From an uncultured Altererythrobacter sp. (GTDB lineage Bacteria; Pseudomonadota; Alphaproteobacteria; Sphingomonadales; Sphingomonadaceae): DNA of 17,614 bases. Under the pieces are notes generated by a model. That model worked only from the letters and a program-made list of their open reading frames with translations, was not told where the DNA came from and ran no database searches. The DNA lies in the NCBI GenBank assembly GCA_938009055.1, contig CALLIO010000079.1, forward strand, positions 1 to 17,614. The letters run 5' to 3'. A program made the translations under genes and the position numbers. How positions within the stretch are numbered: the first letter of the stretch is position 1; each line of letters starts with the position of its first letter. This document shows, one piece after another, positions 1-6,599 of the stretch.

Positions 1-455
1 CAGGCATGGCTATGCTGCGGACCGCGAAGACTTTCGGCCTCTGCCGCCGAATACATCGTTGCCTGCGCGCCATTGGGCCATTCGAGCCGCCGACGCGTTG
101 TTTCGAACACCGGCTGCAATTCGGGCGGGCAAACGGCCAGAATACCGCTTTCACCCTCGACCATCACAGCGCGCGCCTCGCCCAAGGAGGCGGATACGAG
201 CGCGATGCGCGCATCGCCATTATGCTCGGCAATCGAGCGAACCCATTCAGCGCCAGCCCGCGTCTTGCCAAAGCCCCGGCCAGCCATGACCAGCCAGGTG
301 CGCCAGTCGCCATCGGGCGGCAATTGTGCATCGCGCGCCCAAAACGGCCACTGAAATTCAAAGGCAGCGCGCTCTTTCTGGGTCATCGATTCAGCCAATT
401 GCTGACGGACTTTGGGCGCGGCCTCGGTGAGCCAGTCGAGCCGTTCAGCTGCCAC
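1..455 (-). CDS. Large terminase subunit, GTA/phage type (C-terminal part beyond left edge)
   Basis: This is the ATPase end of a DNA-packaging motor, which loads DNA into a capsid. The visible N-terminal 151 codons contain the Walker A segment MAGRGFGKTRAGAEW, preceded by the WRTWLV strand, and further on the region ARIALVSASLGEARAVM, all typical of large terminases. The wording is close to that of g2 in RcGTA-like gene transfer agents of alphaproteobacteria. I chose the GTG at 453-455 because the frame stays open there and it overlaps the end of the upstream g1-like gene by 11 nt, implying translational coupling. Frame readings upstream of it give only basic low-complexity residues. The Walker B and nuclease domains lie outside the window. 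An ordinary prophage terminase is possible, but no integrase or repressor is visible here. Confidence 0.88.
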   Translation of the reverse strand, partial: MAAERLDWLTEAAPKVRQQLAESMTQKERAAFEFQWPFWARDAQLPPDGDWRTWLVMAGRGFGKTRAGAEWVRSIAEHNGDARIALVSASLGEARAVMVEGESGILAVCPPELQPVFETTRRRLEWPNGAQATMYSAAEAESLRGPQHSHA

Positions 456-912
456 TGTTTTCTTTCGCCTTTTCCGCCATAACGCGGAGGCGAATCTCTT
501 CTACTTTGCGGTCAATCGATGCGCGCACTTCAGCGGCGCTGACATTGCGCTGTTGGGCCTGGGCACGCGCGGCGGTTTCGCGGTGGGCGGCAAGCAGCCG
601 GATTGCATTGGCAAAGTCGTATTTCTCGCCATCGGGCGTCTTCTGATCGCCTTCGCGAAGGCGCTGCAAGACTTCCATTTCAAGATGCGCGTAACCTTCC
701 CACAAGGCTTCGGTCCAACGCTGGGCGAAGTCGGGTTCGTTGGTCCGTGTTTTGTAGGCGTGGCTTGGCGTTATTCCAGCTTCCTCGGCTGACCTGGTAA
801 CATTGCTGGTTTGAGCCAGTTCCGCGAGGAAATGTTCGCGCCACCGCGTGTTAATGCGGCGCCCTTTGTTGGCGCCCGTCTTTTGGGCACTAGCGTGGTG
901 CGTCATCCTCAT
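445..912 (-). CDS. Small terminase-like protein (GTA g1-like)
   Basis: A 155-residue protein placed immediately before the large terminase, the position held by g1 (small terminase) in RcGTA-like clusters. Near its N-terminus it has a helix-turn-helix-like stretch (TSNVTRSAEEAGITPSHAY) followed by TRTNEPDFAQRWTEALWEG, a pattern common in small terminase and phage helix-turn-helix proteins that recognise DNA. The C-terminal third is highly charged and probably helical. The start is the ATG at 910-912, with GGA seven bases before it; a second ATG at 904-906 is also possible. The GTG at 979-981 would add a segment with no family resemblance. The stop overlaps the GTG start of the terminase. The DNA-binding role is inferred from position and motif only. 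Confidence 0.75.
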   Translation of the reverse strand: MRMTHHASAQKTGANKGRRINTRWREHFLAELAQTSNVTRSAEEAGITPSHAYKTRTNEPDFAQRWTEALWEGYAHLEMEVLQRLREGDQKTPDGEKYDFANAIRLLAAHRETAARAQAQQRNVSAAEVRASIDRKVEEIRLRVMAEKAKENSGS

Positions 913-1178
913 TTTCCAATAAATTGTGTTGAGAAAATCCATGCGAAGGGGGTGTTCACTCACTGTGAAAACCAGACCCACCCAAGGGATTTTGTATTGG
1001 AGCGAATCACACTATCGCGATGTTTCATTGGTCTAACCAAAGAGCGTGACAATGTCAATAGAAAAGTGCCAAATAGGTTATTTATTCTCGGTTGCGCCTG
1101 CCAAGGTGCCCGGCTAAGCGCTTGCTGACTAAGGGCGCGCCAAGGGCGCGATGGCACGGTTTAGGGACAATTGATCTC
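913..1178. other. Divergent intergenic region between g1-like gene and yqaA-like gene
   Basis: A 266 bp gap that must hold promoters for both directions. Besides the minus-strand promoter candidate it contains the palindrome ATCGCGAT (1014-1021) and a 9 bp direct repeat AAGGGCGCG (1131-1139 and 1142-1150) just upstream of the yqaA-like gene. I see no convincing open reading frame or RNA gene in it. Confidence 0.5.
1030..1058 (-). promoter_or_regulatory. Candidate promoter of the GTA/packaging cluster with two overlapping dyads
   Basis: On the minus strand a perfect TTGACA (1058-1053) is followed after 17 bases by TAGACC (1035-1030), a weak -10. The -35 box lies in the dyad TGACA-A-TGTCA (1047-1057) and the -10 in TTGGT-CTA-ACCAA (1028-1040). 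A third small dyad, TTCAC-N5-GTGAA, lies at 955-969 in the leader. The arrangement suggests a regulated promoter for the genes at 1-912. The leader to the ATG at 912 would be about 110 nt. This is from pattern reading only. Confidence 0.35.
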
Positions 1179-1829
1179 ATGATGAAATTGCTGCGGGGTC
1201 TTTACGACTGGACGATGGAGAAAGCCGCCCATCCGCAAGCCGTGTGGTGGTTGGCGTTCTTCTGCTTCATCGAATCGAGCTTTTTCCCGATCCCGCCGCA
1301 TCCGCTGCTGGGGCTGATGTGTCTGGCTGAACCGAAAAAGGCGATCCGCTTTGCCTTGGTTGCAACCGTGTCCTCGGTGCTGGGCGGCGTGTTTGGTTAT
1401 GCGATTGGCTATTTTCTCTACGAAGCGGTCGGCGCATGGGTCATTGGCATGCTTGGCCTGACAGAAAGCTTCCCTGTCGCTGCATGCTATATACGCGAGC
1501 AAGGCGCGCTGGCGGTATTCTTCGCAGCCGGCACCCCTGTTCCCTTCAAGTTGATGACGATTACGGCCGGTTTCATCGAGATGAACCTGATGACCTTCAT
1601 CTTGGCAGCGATCGCCGGACGCGCGCTGATCTTTATGGCGGTGGGCATATTGTTCCAACTGTTCGGCGCGCCGATCAAGGCGATGATCGACAAATATCTT
1701 GGCACCGTAACCAGCATCTTTGTCGTGCTGGTTGTTGGCGGATTTATCGCCTTTACCCAGCTTGCTGGCGGCGATGAAGAGACGGGCGAGGTGGGCCCTT
1801 GCGATAATGTGGCTGAGGTGCGGGGCTGA
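1179..1829 (+). CDS. YqaA/DedA (SNARE-associated, VTT) family membrane protein
   Basis: A 216-residue inner-membrane protein with about five hydrophobic segments. Near the N-terminus it carries ESSFFPIPPHPLL (residues about 32-44), and later FFAAGTPVPFKLMTITAGF, which correspond to the re-entrant and glycine/proline-rich motifs of the YqaA branch of the DedA superfamily. Larger DedA members flip undecaprenyl phosphate or phosphatidylethanolamine; the substrate of the YqaA branch is not known to me. The start is the first of two tandem ATGs at 1179, with AGGGAC about ten bases upstream. The longer upstream frame is unlikely because it is not hydrophobic or conserved-looking. The stop is 4 nt before the aquaporin-like gene, so the two are probably co-transcribed. 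Confidence 0.82.
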   Translation: MMKLLRGLYDWTMEKAAHPQAVWWLAFFCFIESSFFPIPPHPLLGLMCLAEPKKAIRFALVATVSSVLGGVFGYAIGYFLYEAVGAWVIGMLGLTESFPVAACYIREQGALAVFFAAGTPVPFKLMTITAGFIEMNLMTFILAAIAGRALIFMAVGILFQLFGAPIKAMIDKYLGTVTSIFVVLVVGGFIAFTQLAGGDEETGEVGPCDNVAEVRG

Positions 1830-1833
1830 TTCA

Positions 1834-2514
1834 ATGAGCGAGAGCGTCGAGCACTCCCCTCCGCAAAGGTTGAGCGCAGAAGCGATTGGCAGCTTCTTCC
1901 TCTTTGCAGGCGTGCTGGGTTCAGGGGTAATGGCTGAAAATCTGGCGGGTGGAAATGTCGCCATCGCACTGCTCGCCAACACTGTCGCAACCGGCGCTAT
2001 CCTTTATGTGCTGATCGCAATGCTCGGGCCGATTTCGGGCGCGCATTTCAATCCGGCGGTCACGATGGTCTTTGCAATTCGGCGCGAGTTATCCGCTGCA
2101 CTCTCAGCTGCCTATGTCGTCGCGCAAGTGATCGGCGGAGCGATAGGGGCTTTCGCAGTGCATCTGATGTTCGACCTGCCGATCCTGCAATTCTCGACCA
2201 AGCCGCGCGCTGGCATCGGGCAATGGACTGGCGAGCTGGTCGCAACCTTTGGATTGGTGCTTACTATCTTGCTTTTGGTAAAGCATCGCCCAAGCGCCAT
2301 TCCCGCAGCAGTGGGTCTGTATATCACCAGCGCTTATTGGTTCACATCAAGCACCAGCTTCGCCAATCCAGCGATTACTGTGGTGCGTTCGCTATCGGAT
2401 ACATTCGCCGGAATCGCGCCAAGCGATGTGCCGATGTTTATCGTGATGCAATTGGTCGGAGCGCTTTTGGCTTTGGCCGCTGCGCGTGCATTGGGCGCTG
2501 GCCAAACCTCTTAA
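1834..2514 (+). CDS. Aquaporin-like MIP family channel (AqpS-like)
   Basis: A 226-residue major intrinsic protein with six membrane spans and both half-helix NPA boxes: HFNPAVT (NPA at residues 73-75) and FANPAIT (178-180). In water and glycerol channels the second NPA is usually followed directly by the selectivity-filter arginine. Here that position is isoleucine and an arginine comes four residues later (NPAITVVR). The same pattern is known in AqpS-type channels, which are often encoded in arsenic resistance operons and conduct arsenic or metalloid species. No ars gene is in the window, so the solute is unknown. The ATG at 1834 follows the upstream stop by 4 nt, giving translational coupling. 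Its stop codon overlaps that of the convergent spt gene. Confidence 0.85.
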   Translation: MSESVEHSPPQRLSAEAIGSFFLFAGVLGSGVMAENLAGGNVAIALLANTVATGAILYVLIAMLGPISGAHFNPAVTMVFAIRRELSAALSAAYVVAQVIGGAIGAFAVHLMFDLPILQFSTKPRAGIGQWTGELVATFGLVLTILLLVKHRPSAIPAAVGLYITSAYWFTSSTSFANPAITVVRSLSDTFAGIAPSDVPMFIVMQLVGALLALAAARALGAGQTS

Positions 2515-3749
2515 ATAATCCCAACCGTTTTTCCGGCGCGCTCGAACATGCCGAGCACAGTCTCGACCTCTTCGGATGAATGCTCTGCGCATAGCGAACA
2601 GCGCAGCAGTGTCATATTCGCAGGGGTTGCTGGCGGGCGCGCCAGATTGACGTAGAGGCCTTCTTTCAAAAGCGCTTCCCACATCATCGCCCCTTGCGTC
2701 AGATCGGGCATGATGACCGCCACGATCGCGCTTTGCGGCTCGCTAGTCCCCAGCTCAAAGCCGAGATCAATCAGCCCACCATGGAGACGCTTCGAGTTCT
2801 CCCACAGATGCGCGCGCTTGTTCGAGCCATGCTGCAATTTGCGGATAGATGTCGCAGCGGTCGCGACCACGCTTGGCGGAAGGGATGCTGTGAAGACATA
2901 GGGGCGGCACACAAGCCGCATAATGTCGAATTTCGGGTGGTTGGAAACACAGAACCCGCCGACTGTTCCAACGCTTTTGGAGAAGGTACCGATGATGAAG
3001 TCGCAATCATCAATTATGCCCTGCTCTTCGCATACGCCGCGCCCGTTCTCGCCGATAAAGCCCATGGAATGCGCTTCATCCACCAGCACCATTGCGCCGT
3101 GCGATTTGGCGATGCGAACCATCTCTTTGAGCGGGGCGACATCGCCCAGCATGGAATAAACGCCTTCGAGTACCACCAGCACTTTCGCACCTTCGGGAAT
3201 GCGTTTGAGGCGCTTTTCCATCGCCTCGATATCATTGTGTTTGAACGGCACAATTTCGGCATTGCCCATCGCGCAGCCATCCCAGATCGAAGCATGGCTA
3301 TCGATGTCGAGAACGACATAATCGCCCTTGCCCGCAATCGTCGAAATGATCCCGAGATTGGCTTGATAACCGGTCGAAAAGACCATCGCATGGTCCATAT
3401 CATAGAATTCTTTGAGCGCGTCCTCGCACTCTTTATGGCCCTGATATGTCCCATTCAGAACGCGGCTGCCGGTGGTGCCTGACCCGAATTCGTCGAGAGC
3501 CTGCTTGCCGGCCGAGACGACGTCATCATCAAACGTCATGCCCATATAATTGTATGTGCCGAGCAGGATCGTATCACGCCCGTTGCAGATCGCACGGGTG
3601 GGCGACAGGACCTTCTCCATCACCAGATTATACGGATCCTCGATCCCCGAAGAGAGCAAAGTCTCGCGGGTCTGGATCAGCTCGTCAAATTTCGAAAAGA
3701 GATCGCCCGTCGCGTCATCTGCGGCTTTTACTGGCGTAGTCTCGTTCAT
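2511..3749 (-). CDS. spt: Serine palmitoyltransferase (alpha-oxoamine synthase)
   Basis: A PLP enzyme that condenses L-serine with a fatty acyl thioester to 3-ketosphinganine, the first step of bacterial sphingolipid synthesis; it is soluble and cytoplasmic in this group. The 412-residue length matches the Sphingomonas enzyme (about 420). Visible features include TYNYMGMTFD, DSHASIWDG (His about 152 stacking on PLP), VDEAHSMGF (Asp about 224, His about 227), the Schiff-base lysine in GTFSKSVGTVGG (Lys about 258), and RPPATPAN near the C-terminus (the serine-carboxylate arginine). I took the ATG at 3747-3749 because GGGAG lies six bases upstream; the GTG at 3761 is weaker. It is the second gene after acpR, 36 nt downstream. 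KBL and BioF share the fold, but the sequence is clearly SPT. Confidence 0.95.
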   Translation of the reverse strand: MNETTPVKAADDATGDLFSKFDELIQTRETLLSSGIEDPYNLVMEKVLSPTRAICNGRDTILLGTYNYMGMTFDDDVVSAGKQALDEFGSGTTGSRVLNGTYQGHKECEDALKEFYDMDHAMVFSTGYQANLGIISTIAGKGDYVVLDIDSHASIWDGCAMGNAEIVPFKHNDIEAMEKRLKRIPEGAKVLVVLEGVYSMLGDVAPLKEMVRIAKSHGAMVLVDEAHSMGFIGENGRGVCEEQGIIDDCDFIIGTFSKSVGTVGGFCVSNHPKFDIMRLVCRPYVFTASLPPSVVATAATSIRKLQHGSNKRAHLWENSKRLHGGLIDLGFELGTSEPQSAIVAVIMPDLTQGAMMWEALLKEGLYVNLARPPATPANMTLLRCSLCAEHSSEEVETVLGMFERAGKTVGII

Positions 3750-3785
3750 AGTGGCTCCCACATTCGCCGTTTAGGGCTAACGCAA

Positions 3786-4028
3786 TTATTCGCCCTGCAT
3801 CTTGAGGACTGCATCGACCAATTGGCCGTAATTCTCAATCTCGGCCTGCTGGTTCATGCTGATTATGATGTCAAATTCATCCTCGATCGCAGCGACGAAA
3901 TCCATCACCGTCAGACTGTCAAATTCAAGGTCATTGGCAAAGGTGGTTGCATCGACAATCTCGACGCCCTTCTTGTTGAACGGCTCGATCAAAGCGCGGA
4001 TAGATTGGTCAATCGCGGAACGATCCAT
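3786..4028 (-). CDS. acpR: Acyl carrier protein dedicated to sphingolipid synthesis
   Basis: An 80-residue acidic acyl carrier protein. The phosphopantetheine site is in LEFDSLTVMDF (Ser about 38), followed by the usual acidic helix IEDEFDI. It is not the housekeeping AcpP, whose motif is typically GADSLDTVE. Its place directly upstream of spt, on the same strand, matches the spt/acpR arrangement described in Caulobacter, where AcpR is thought to hand the acyl chain to SPT. The ATG at 4026-4028 has only a weak purine-rich sequence upstream. A TTGACA box lies on the minus strand at 4144-4139, but I see no good -10 behind it. The acyl-ACP synthetase and ceramide synthase of the pathway are not in this window. 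Confidence 0.9.
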   Translation of the reverse strand: MDRSAIDQSIRALIEPFNKKGVEIVDATTFANDLEFDSLTVMDFVAAIEDEFDIIISMNQQAEIENYGQLVDAVLKMQGE

Positions 4029-4209
4029 GACTGGTTTTCACTTTCATAACTGGTTTCAGGCCACGCCTTACAACGCTATTTGCCCCGCGCAAAGCGGCCA
4101 AGGCGAAAAAGCCGTTGCCAAGCGAGTTTGCGCCCCTGCTTGTCAAGCTTGCGAGGGGGTGGCAAGCTGCGCCCAGCTCGACAGGTGGGAAAAAGGGGCT
4201 GAACACAGC
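4029..4209. other. Divergent intergenic region acpR / PycTM-like gene
   Basis: A 181 bp gap serving both directions. It contains a minus-strand TTGACA (4144-4139), the palindrome CAAGCTTG (4144-4151) and several loosely related GCAAG/CTTGC stretches between about 4118 and 4172 that could fold or bind a regulator. None of the repeats is long or regular enough to call. Confidence 0.3.
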
Positions 4210-4797
4210 ATGAGTGAGCAAGACACTGCCGCGGCGAAAAAGCCGGTCAAGACGCCAGCCCAAAAGCCAGCCCAAAAGCAAACGAAACCAACCTATTCCG
4301 CCCATGCGATCCATCTGGTGCGCACGGCGCAGTTGAACACGCTGACCCTGTCGCAAATGGCGGATCAAAAAGCCTCGATCCTGATGGGCGCGACATTTCT
4401 GGTGTTCTCACTGACCGTCAGCCGTGCTTTGGTGGGCGAGGCAAGTCTGGCGATATTGGTGCTGGCCTTCACGGCCTTTGTCAGCTCGCTATGCGCGGTA
4501 ATCGCCGTGATACCGTCGATCGGGCAATCGGCTGCCCCAAAAGGACCGCCGAACCGGCTGTTTTTCGGCCATTTCAGCCATTTGAACGAGGCTGAGTGGA
4601 CGGAAGAGATACTGTCAGAATTGCAAGCCGACGAGACCGTCTTTCGCACGATGCTGCATGACATTTATCAAAACGGCAAAGTGCTACAGCGACGCAAATA
4701 TCGTTTTCTTGGGATTGCGTATCAGATTTTCGTGGTCGGCCTGTTTGCAACGATGATAATTTATCTGGCTGAGACTTTCGGACTAATCGCGCTTTAA
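4210..4797 (+). CDS. Pycsar effector-like membrane protein (PycTM/DUF5706 type), orphan
   Basis: A 195-residue membrane protein. The cytoplasmic N-terminal 30 residues are rich in Lys, Ala, Pro and Gln with a short PAQK repeat. Then comes HLVRTAQLNTLTLSQMADQK with ADQKASILMG leading into helix 1 (about 56-73), helix 2 (about 79-101), a middle loop with PNRLFFGHFSHL and a helical stretch ending QNGKVLQRRKYRFL, and helix 3 (about 167-187). The ADQKAS entry to the first helix, the FFG motif and the three-helix plan match the PycTM family, whose members act as membrane-disrupting effectors in Pycsar antiphage systems when bound by cCMP or cUMP. No nucleotide cyclase is encoded nearby, so a defence role is not established; many members may have other signalling roles. 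The start ATG at 4210 has AAAGGGG about 13 bases upstream. It converges on divK with 11 nt between stops. Confidence 0.65.
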   Translation: MSEQDTAAAKKPVKTPAQKPAQKQTKPTYSAHAIHLVRTAQLNTLTLSQMADQKASILMGATFLVFSLTVSRALVGEASLAILVLAFTAFVSSLCAVIAVIPSIGQSAAPKGPPNRLFFGHFSHLNEAEWTEEILSELQADETVFRTMLHDIYQNGKVLQRRKYRFLGIAYQIFVVGLFATMIIYLAETFGLIAL

Positions 4798-4808
4798 AAA
4801 AGGGCGGA

Positions 4809-5177
4809 CTAGTCAGGCAGCAGCGCTTTTACCGCATTCATAAAAGGCATGATCGAAACGGGTTTGGAGAGGTATCCCGCCGCGCCAGCATCGCGGATTT
4901 TCTCTTCATCCCCTTTGCCGGCATAGGCTGTGACCGCAAGAATAGGGATGGCAGCCAGCTCTACATCCGCCTTCGCCTGCGTAATTAAGTCAAAGCCAGA
5001 GACGCCCGGCAATTGGATGTCCATAATGATCAGATCAGGGGCAAATTGCCGCGCCCCATCCAGCGCCAGATTGCCATCAGCGATACCAAGGGTTTCAAAT
5101 CCATTCGCGCCCAGAACATCGCAAAACAATTTCCGATTGAGATCGTTGTCCTCGACAACCATGATCCTCTTTGCCAC
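4809..5177 (-). CDS. divK: Single-domain response regulator, DivK type
   Basis: A 122-residue receiver domain without an output domain. The conserved residues are present: acidic pocket Glu9-Asp10 (VVEDNDLN), phosphorylated Asp53 in IIMDIQLPG, Thr83 in AVTAYAG, and Lys105 in YLSKPV. The EDNDLNRKLF sequence and Asp53 numbering match Caulobacter DivK, which is phosphorylated by PleC/DivJ-type kinases and controls the CckA-CtrA cell-cycle pathway. I chose the GTG at 5175-5177 (GGAG 11 bases upstream) so that the protein begins with the AKR segment usual in the family; the ATG at 5162 or the GTG at 5189 are alternatives. Unlike Caulobacter, pleD does not follow. The gene is divergent from the DUF3572 gene with a 42 nt gap. 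Confidence 0.85.
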   Translation of the reverse strand: MAKRIMVVEDNDLNRKLFCDVLGANGFETLGIADGNLALDGARQFAPDLIIMDIQLPGVSGFDLITQAKADVELAAIPILAVTAYAGKGDEEKIRDAGAAGYLSKPVSIMPFMNAVKALLPD

Positions 5178-5219
5178 TGCGCGTATCACTCCAATTGCGT
5201 TTCGAAAGGCGAATTTTCG

Positions 5220-5501
5220 ATGTCAGCCATAGGCCCAAGCGGCGAACCCCGTCCAGAGGCAGCCGTCCTAAGCTTGGCTGCACTGGGTTGGCTTTTGCAG
5301 GACGCCGACCGCGCCGACCGCTTTTTGTCGCTGACGGGCCTTGACCCGGACAGCTTGCGCGCGGCAGTGGGTGAAGTCGCAACGCAAGTCGCGGTGCTGG
5401 AATTTTTAAGCAATCACGAACCCGATCTTATGCGCGCTTCAGAAGCGCTGGCGGTAACGCCGGAAGAATTGATCGCGGCTTTGAAGGAATTGAAAGCATG
5501 A
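5220..5501 (+). CDS. DUF3572 family protein
   Basis: A 93-residue acidic, all-helical, soluble protein with the pattern LSLAALGWLLQDADRADRF, then TGLDPDSLRAAV and a tail of small helices (FLSNHEPDLM, LAVTPEELIAAL). This matches the DUF3572 family, which is common in alphaproteobacteria and is often encoded next to divK, as here. The function is unknown. The ATG at 5220 has AAAGGCGAA upstream. It is the first gene of a compact plus-strand run, with only 10 nt to the next gene. A longer frame reads through from 5013 but overlaps divK on the other strand and carries no family signal there. Confidence 0.8.
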   Translation: MSAIGPSGEPRPEAAVLSLAALGWLLQDADRADRFLSLTGLDPDSLRAAVGEVATQVAVLEFLSNHEPDLMRASEALAVTPEELIAALKELKA

Positions 5502-5511
5502 GCCAAACCCT

Positions 5512-6141
5512 ATGACCAAGCCACTCATCATATCCGATTGCGATGAAGTGCTGCTGCATATGGTCGCGCCGTTCAAGGAATGGCTGGAGGAAGGCGAAGG
5601 CGTCAGCTTCCACCTCAAAGGCAACAATTTTGGCACTGCGATGCGCTGGGCGGATAGCGGCGAGGTGCTTGAGCAGGAGGATATTTGGCGCTTCCTACGG
5701 GGCTTTTTTGACACTGAAATGCACCGACAGAAGCCGATCGCTGGCGCTGTTGAAGGGGTCAACCGGCTGGCTGAAATTGCCGACGTAGTGATCTTGACCA
5801 ATTTGATTGACGCGCACCGCGATGCCCGCGCGCAGCAGCTTGCCGATGTCGGCATCCATGCGCGGGTCTTCACCAATCAAGGGCCCAAAGGCCCCGCGCT
5901 CCAAGCGATTATGGATGAATTGCAGCCAAGCAAGGCGATCTTCATCGACGATCTGGCGCAGCATCACCAATCGGCCAAGGAAACGGTTCCGGGGCTTGGC
6001 CAATTGCATTTGTGCGGCGAGCCAATGATCTCCTCGCATATTGATTGCGCGCACAAGGCTGGCCATGCCGATGCGCGGATAGACAATTGGGCCGAAGCCT
6101 TGCCTTGGTTGCTCGGCGAATTGGAAAAGGAAGCGGTATGA
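5512..6141 (+). CDS. HAD-like phosphatase
   Basis: A 209-residue soluble HAD-superfamily hydrolase. Motif I is IISDCDEVLL, with nucleophile Asp9 and acid/base Asp11. Motif II is VVILTNL, motif III lysine is likely in NQGPKGPAL, and motif IV is AIFIDDLAQHH. A small cap probably lies between motifs I and II (residues about 15-80, including GNNFGTAMRWAD). The substrate cannot be read from the sequence. Its ATG lies 10 nt after the DUF3572 stop and its own stop overlaps the next start as ATGA (6138-6141), so this is an operon with RidA-like and FemAB-like genes. Confidence 0.82.
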   Translation: MTKPLIISDCDEVLLHMVAPFKEWLEEGEGVSFHLKGNNFGTAMRWADSGEVLEQEDIWRFLRGFFDTEMHRQKPIAGAVEGVNRLAEIADVVILTNLIDAHRDARAQQLADVGIHARVFTNQGPKGPALQAIMDELQPSKAIFIDDLAQHHQSAKETVPGLGQLHLCGEPMISSHIDCAHKAGHADARIDNWAEALPWLLGELEKEAV

Positions 6142-6599
6142 CGATCGAAGCGCGTTTGACCGAGCTTGGCATTGCTTTGCCCAAACCCGCAGCACCTGTG
6201 GCAAGCTATGTTCCTGTGGTTCTCGAAGGCGGCTTTGCGCATGTCTCTGGCCAATTGCCCTTTGTTGATGGCGAGTTGGTCACGGGGCGGCTGGGCGAAG
6301 ATGTTAGTCTGGAAGACGGCATGGCGGCCGCGCGCGCTTGCGGCTTGATGATTTTGGCCCAGATCAAAGGGGCAGGGATCGAGCTCGATCAGGTCAAGCA
6401 GATTGTGAAACTGGGTGCCTTCGTCAATTCCACTCCCGACTTCACCGACCAGCCCAAGATTGCCAATGGCGCGTCTGATTTGATGCAGGAGATTTTCGGC
6501 GATGCTGGCCGTCATGCCCGCGCCGCTGTCGGCGTGCCAAGCCTGCCTTTGGGCGCTGCTGTTGAGGTGGACGCCATCATCGCGATTGCCGCTGAATGA
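6138..6599 (+). CDS. RidA/YjgF-YER057c family protein
   Basis: A 153-residue protein of the RidA fold; members form trimers and commonly hydrolyse reactive enamine/imine intermediates made by PLP enzymes. The start resembles the longer YjgH/endoribonuclease L-PSP-like subfamily (RLTELGIALPKPAAPVASY). Conserved features are FAHVSGQLPFVDGELVTG, KLGAFVNSTPDF and the active-site region HARAAVGVPSLPLGAAVEVDAI with the family's arginine and glutamate. Its exact substrate is not known. It is coupled at both ends by ATGA overlaps to the HAD and FemAB-like genes. That two-sided coupling suggests co-translation but not a shared pathway that I can name. Confidence 0.88.
   Translation: MTIEARLTELGIALPKPAAPVASYVPVVLEGGFAHVSGQLPFVDGELVTGRLGEDVSLEDGMAAARACGLMILAQIKGAGIELDQVKQIVKLGAFVNSTPDFTDQPKIANGASDLMQEIFGDAGRHARAAVGVPSLPLGAAVEVDAIIAIAAE

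Noticed and set aside
1161..1982. Minus-strand open frame of 273 codons opposite the yqaA-like gene
   Set aside because: Composition is that of an antisense shadow (Gln/His/Arg rich); the plus-strand frame has clear membrane-protein motifs.
1179..2514. Arsenic resistance operon
   Set aside because: The AqpS-like channel alone is not enough; no arsR, arsC or arsenite pump is present.
2694..3482. Plus-strand open frame of 262 codons opposite spt
   Set aside because: Shadow of the strongly conserved spt reading frame with no motif of its own.
4118..4172. GCAAG/CTTGC repeats as an array or attachment site
   Set aside because: The copies are short, irregularly spaced and vary in sequence, as expected by chance in GC-rich DNA.
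4029..4797. Complete Pycsar defence system
   Set aside because: Only an effector-like protein is present. No cyclase gene lies on either side (acpR and divK are the neighbours), so a complete system cannot be claimed.
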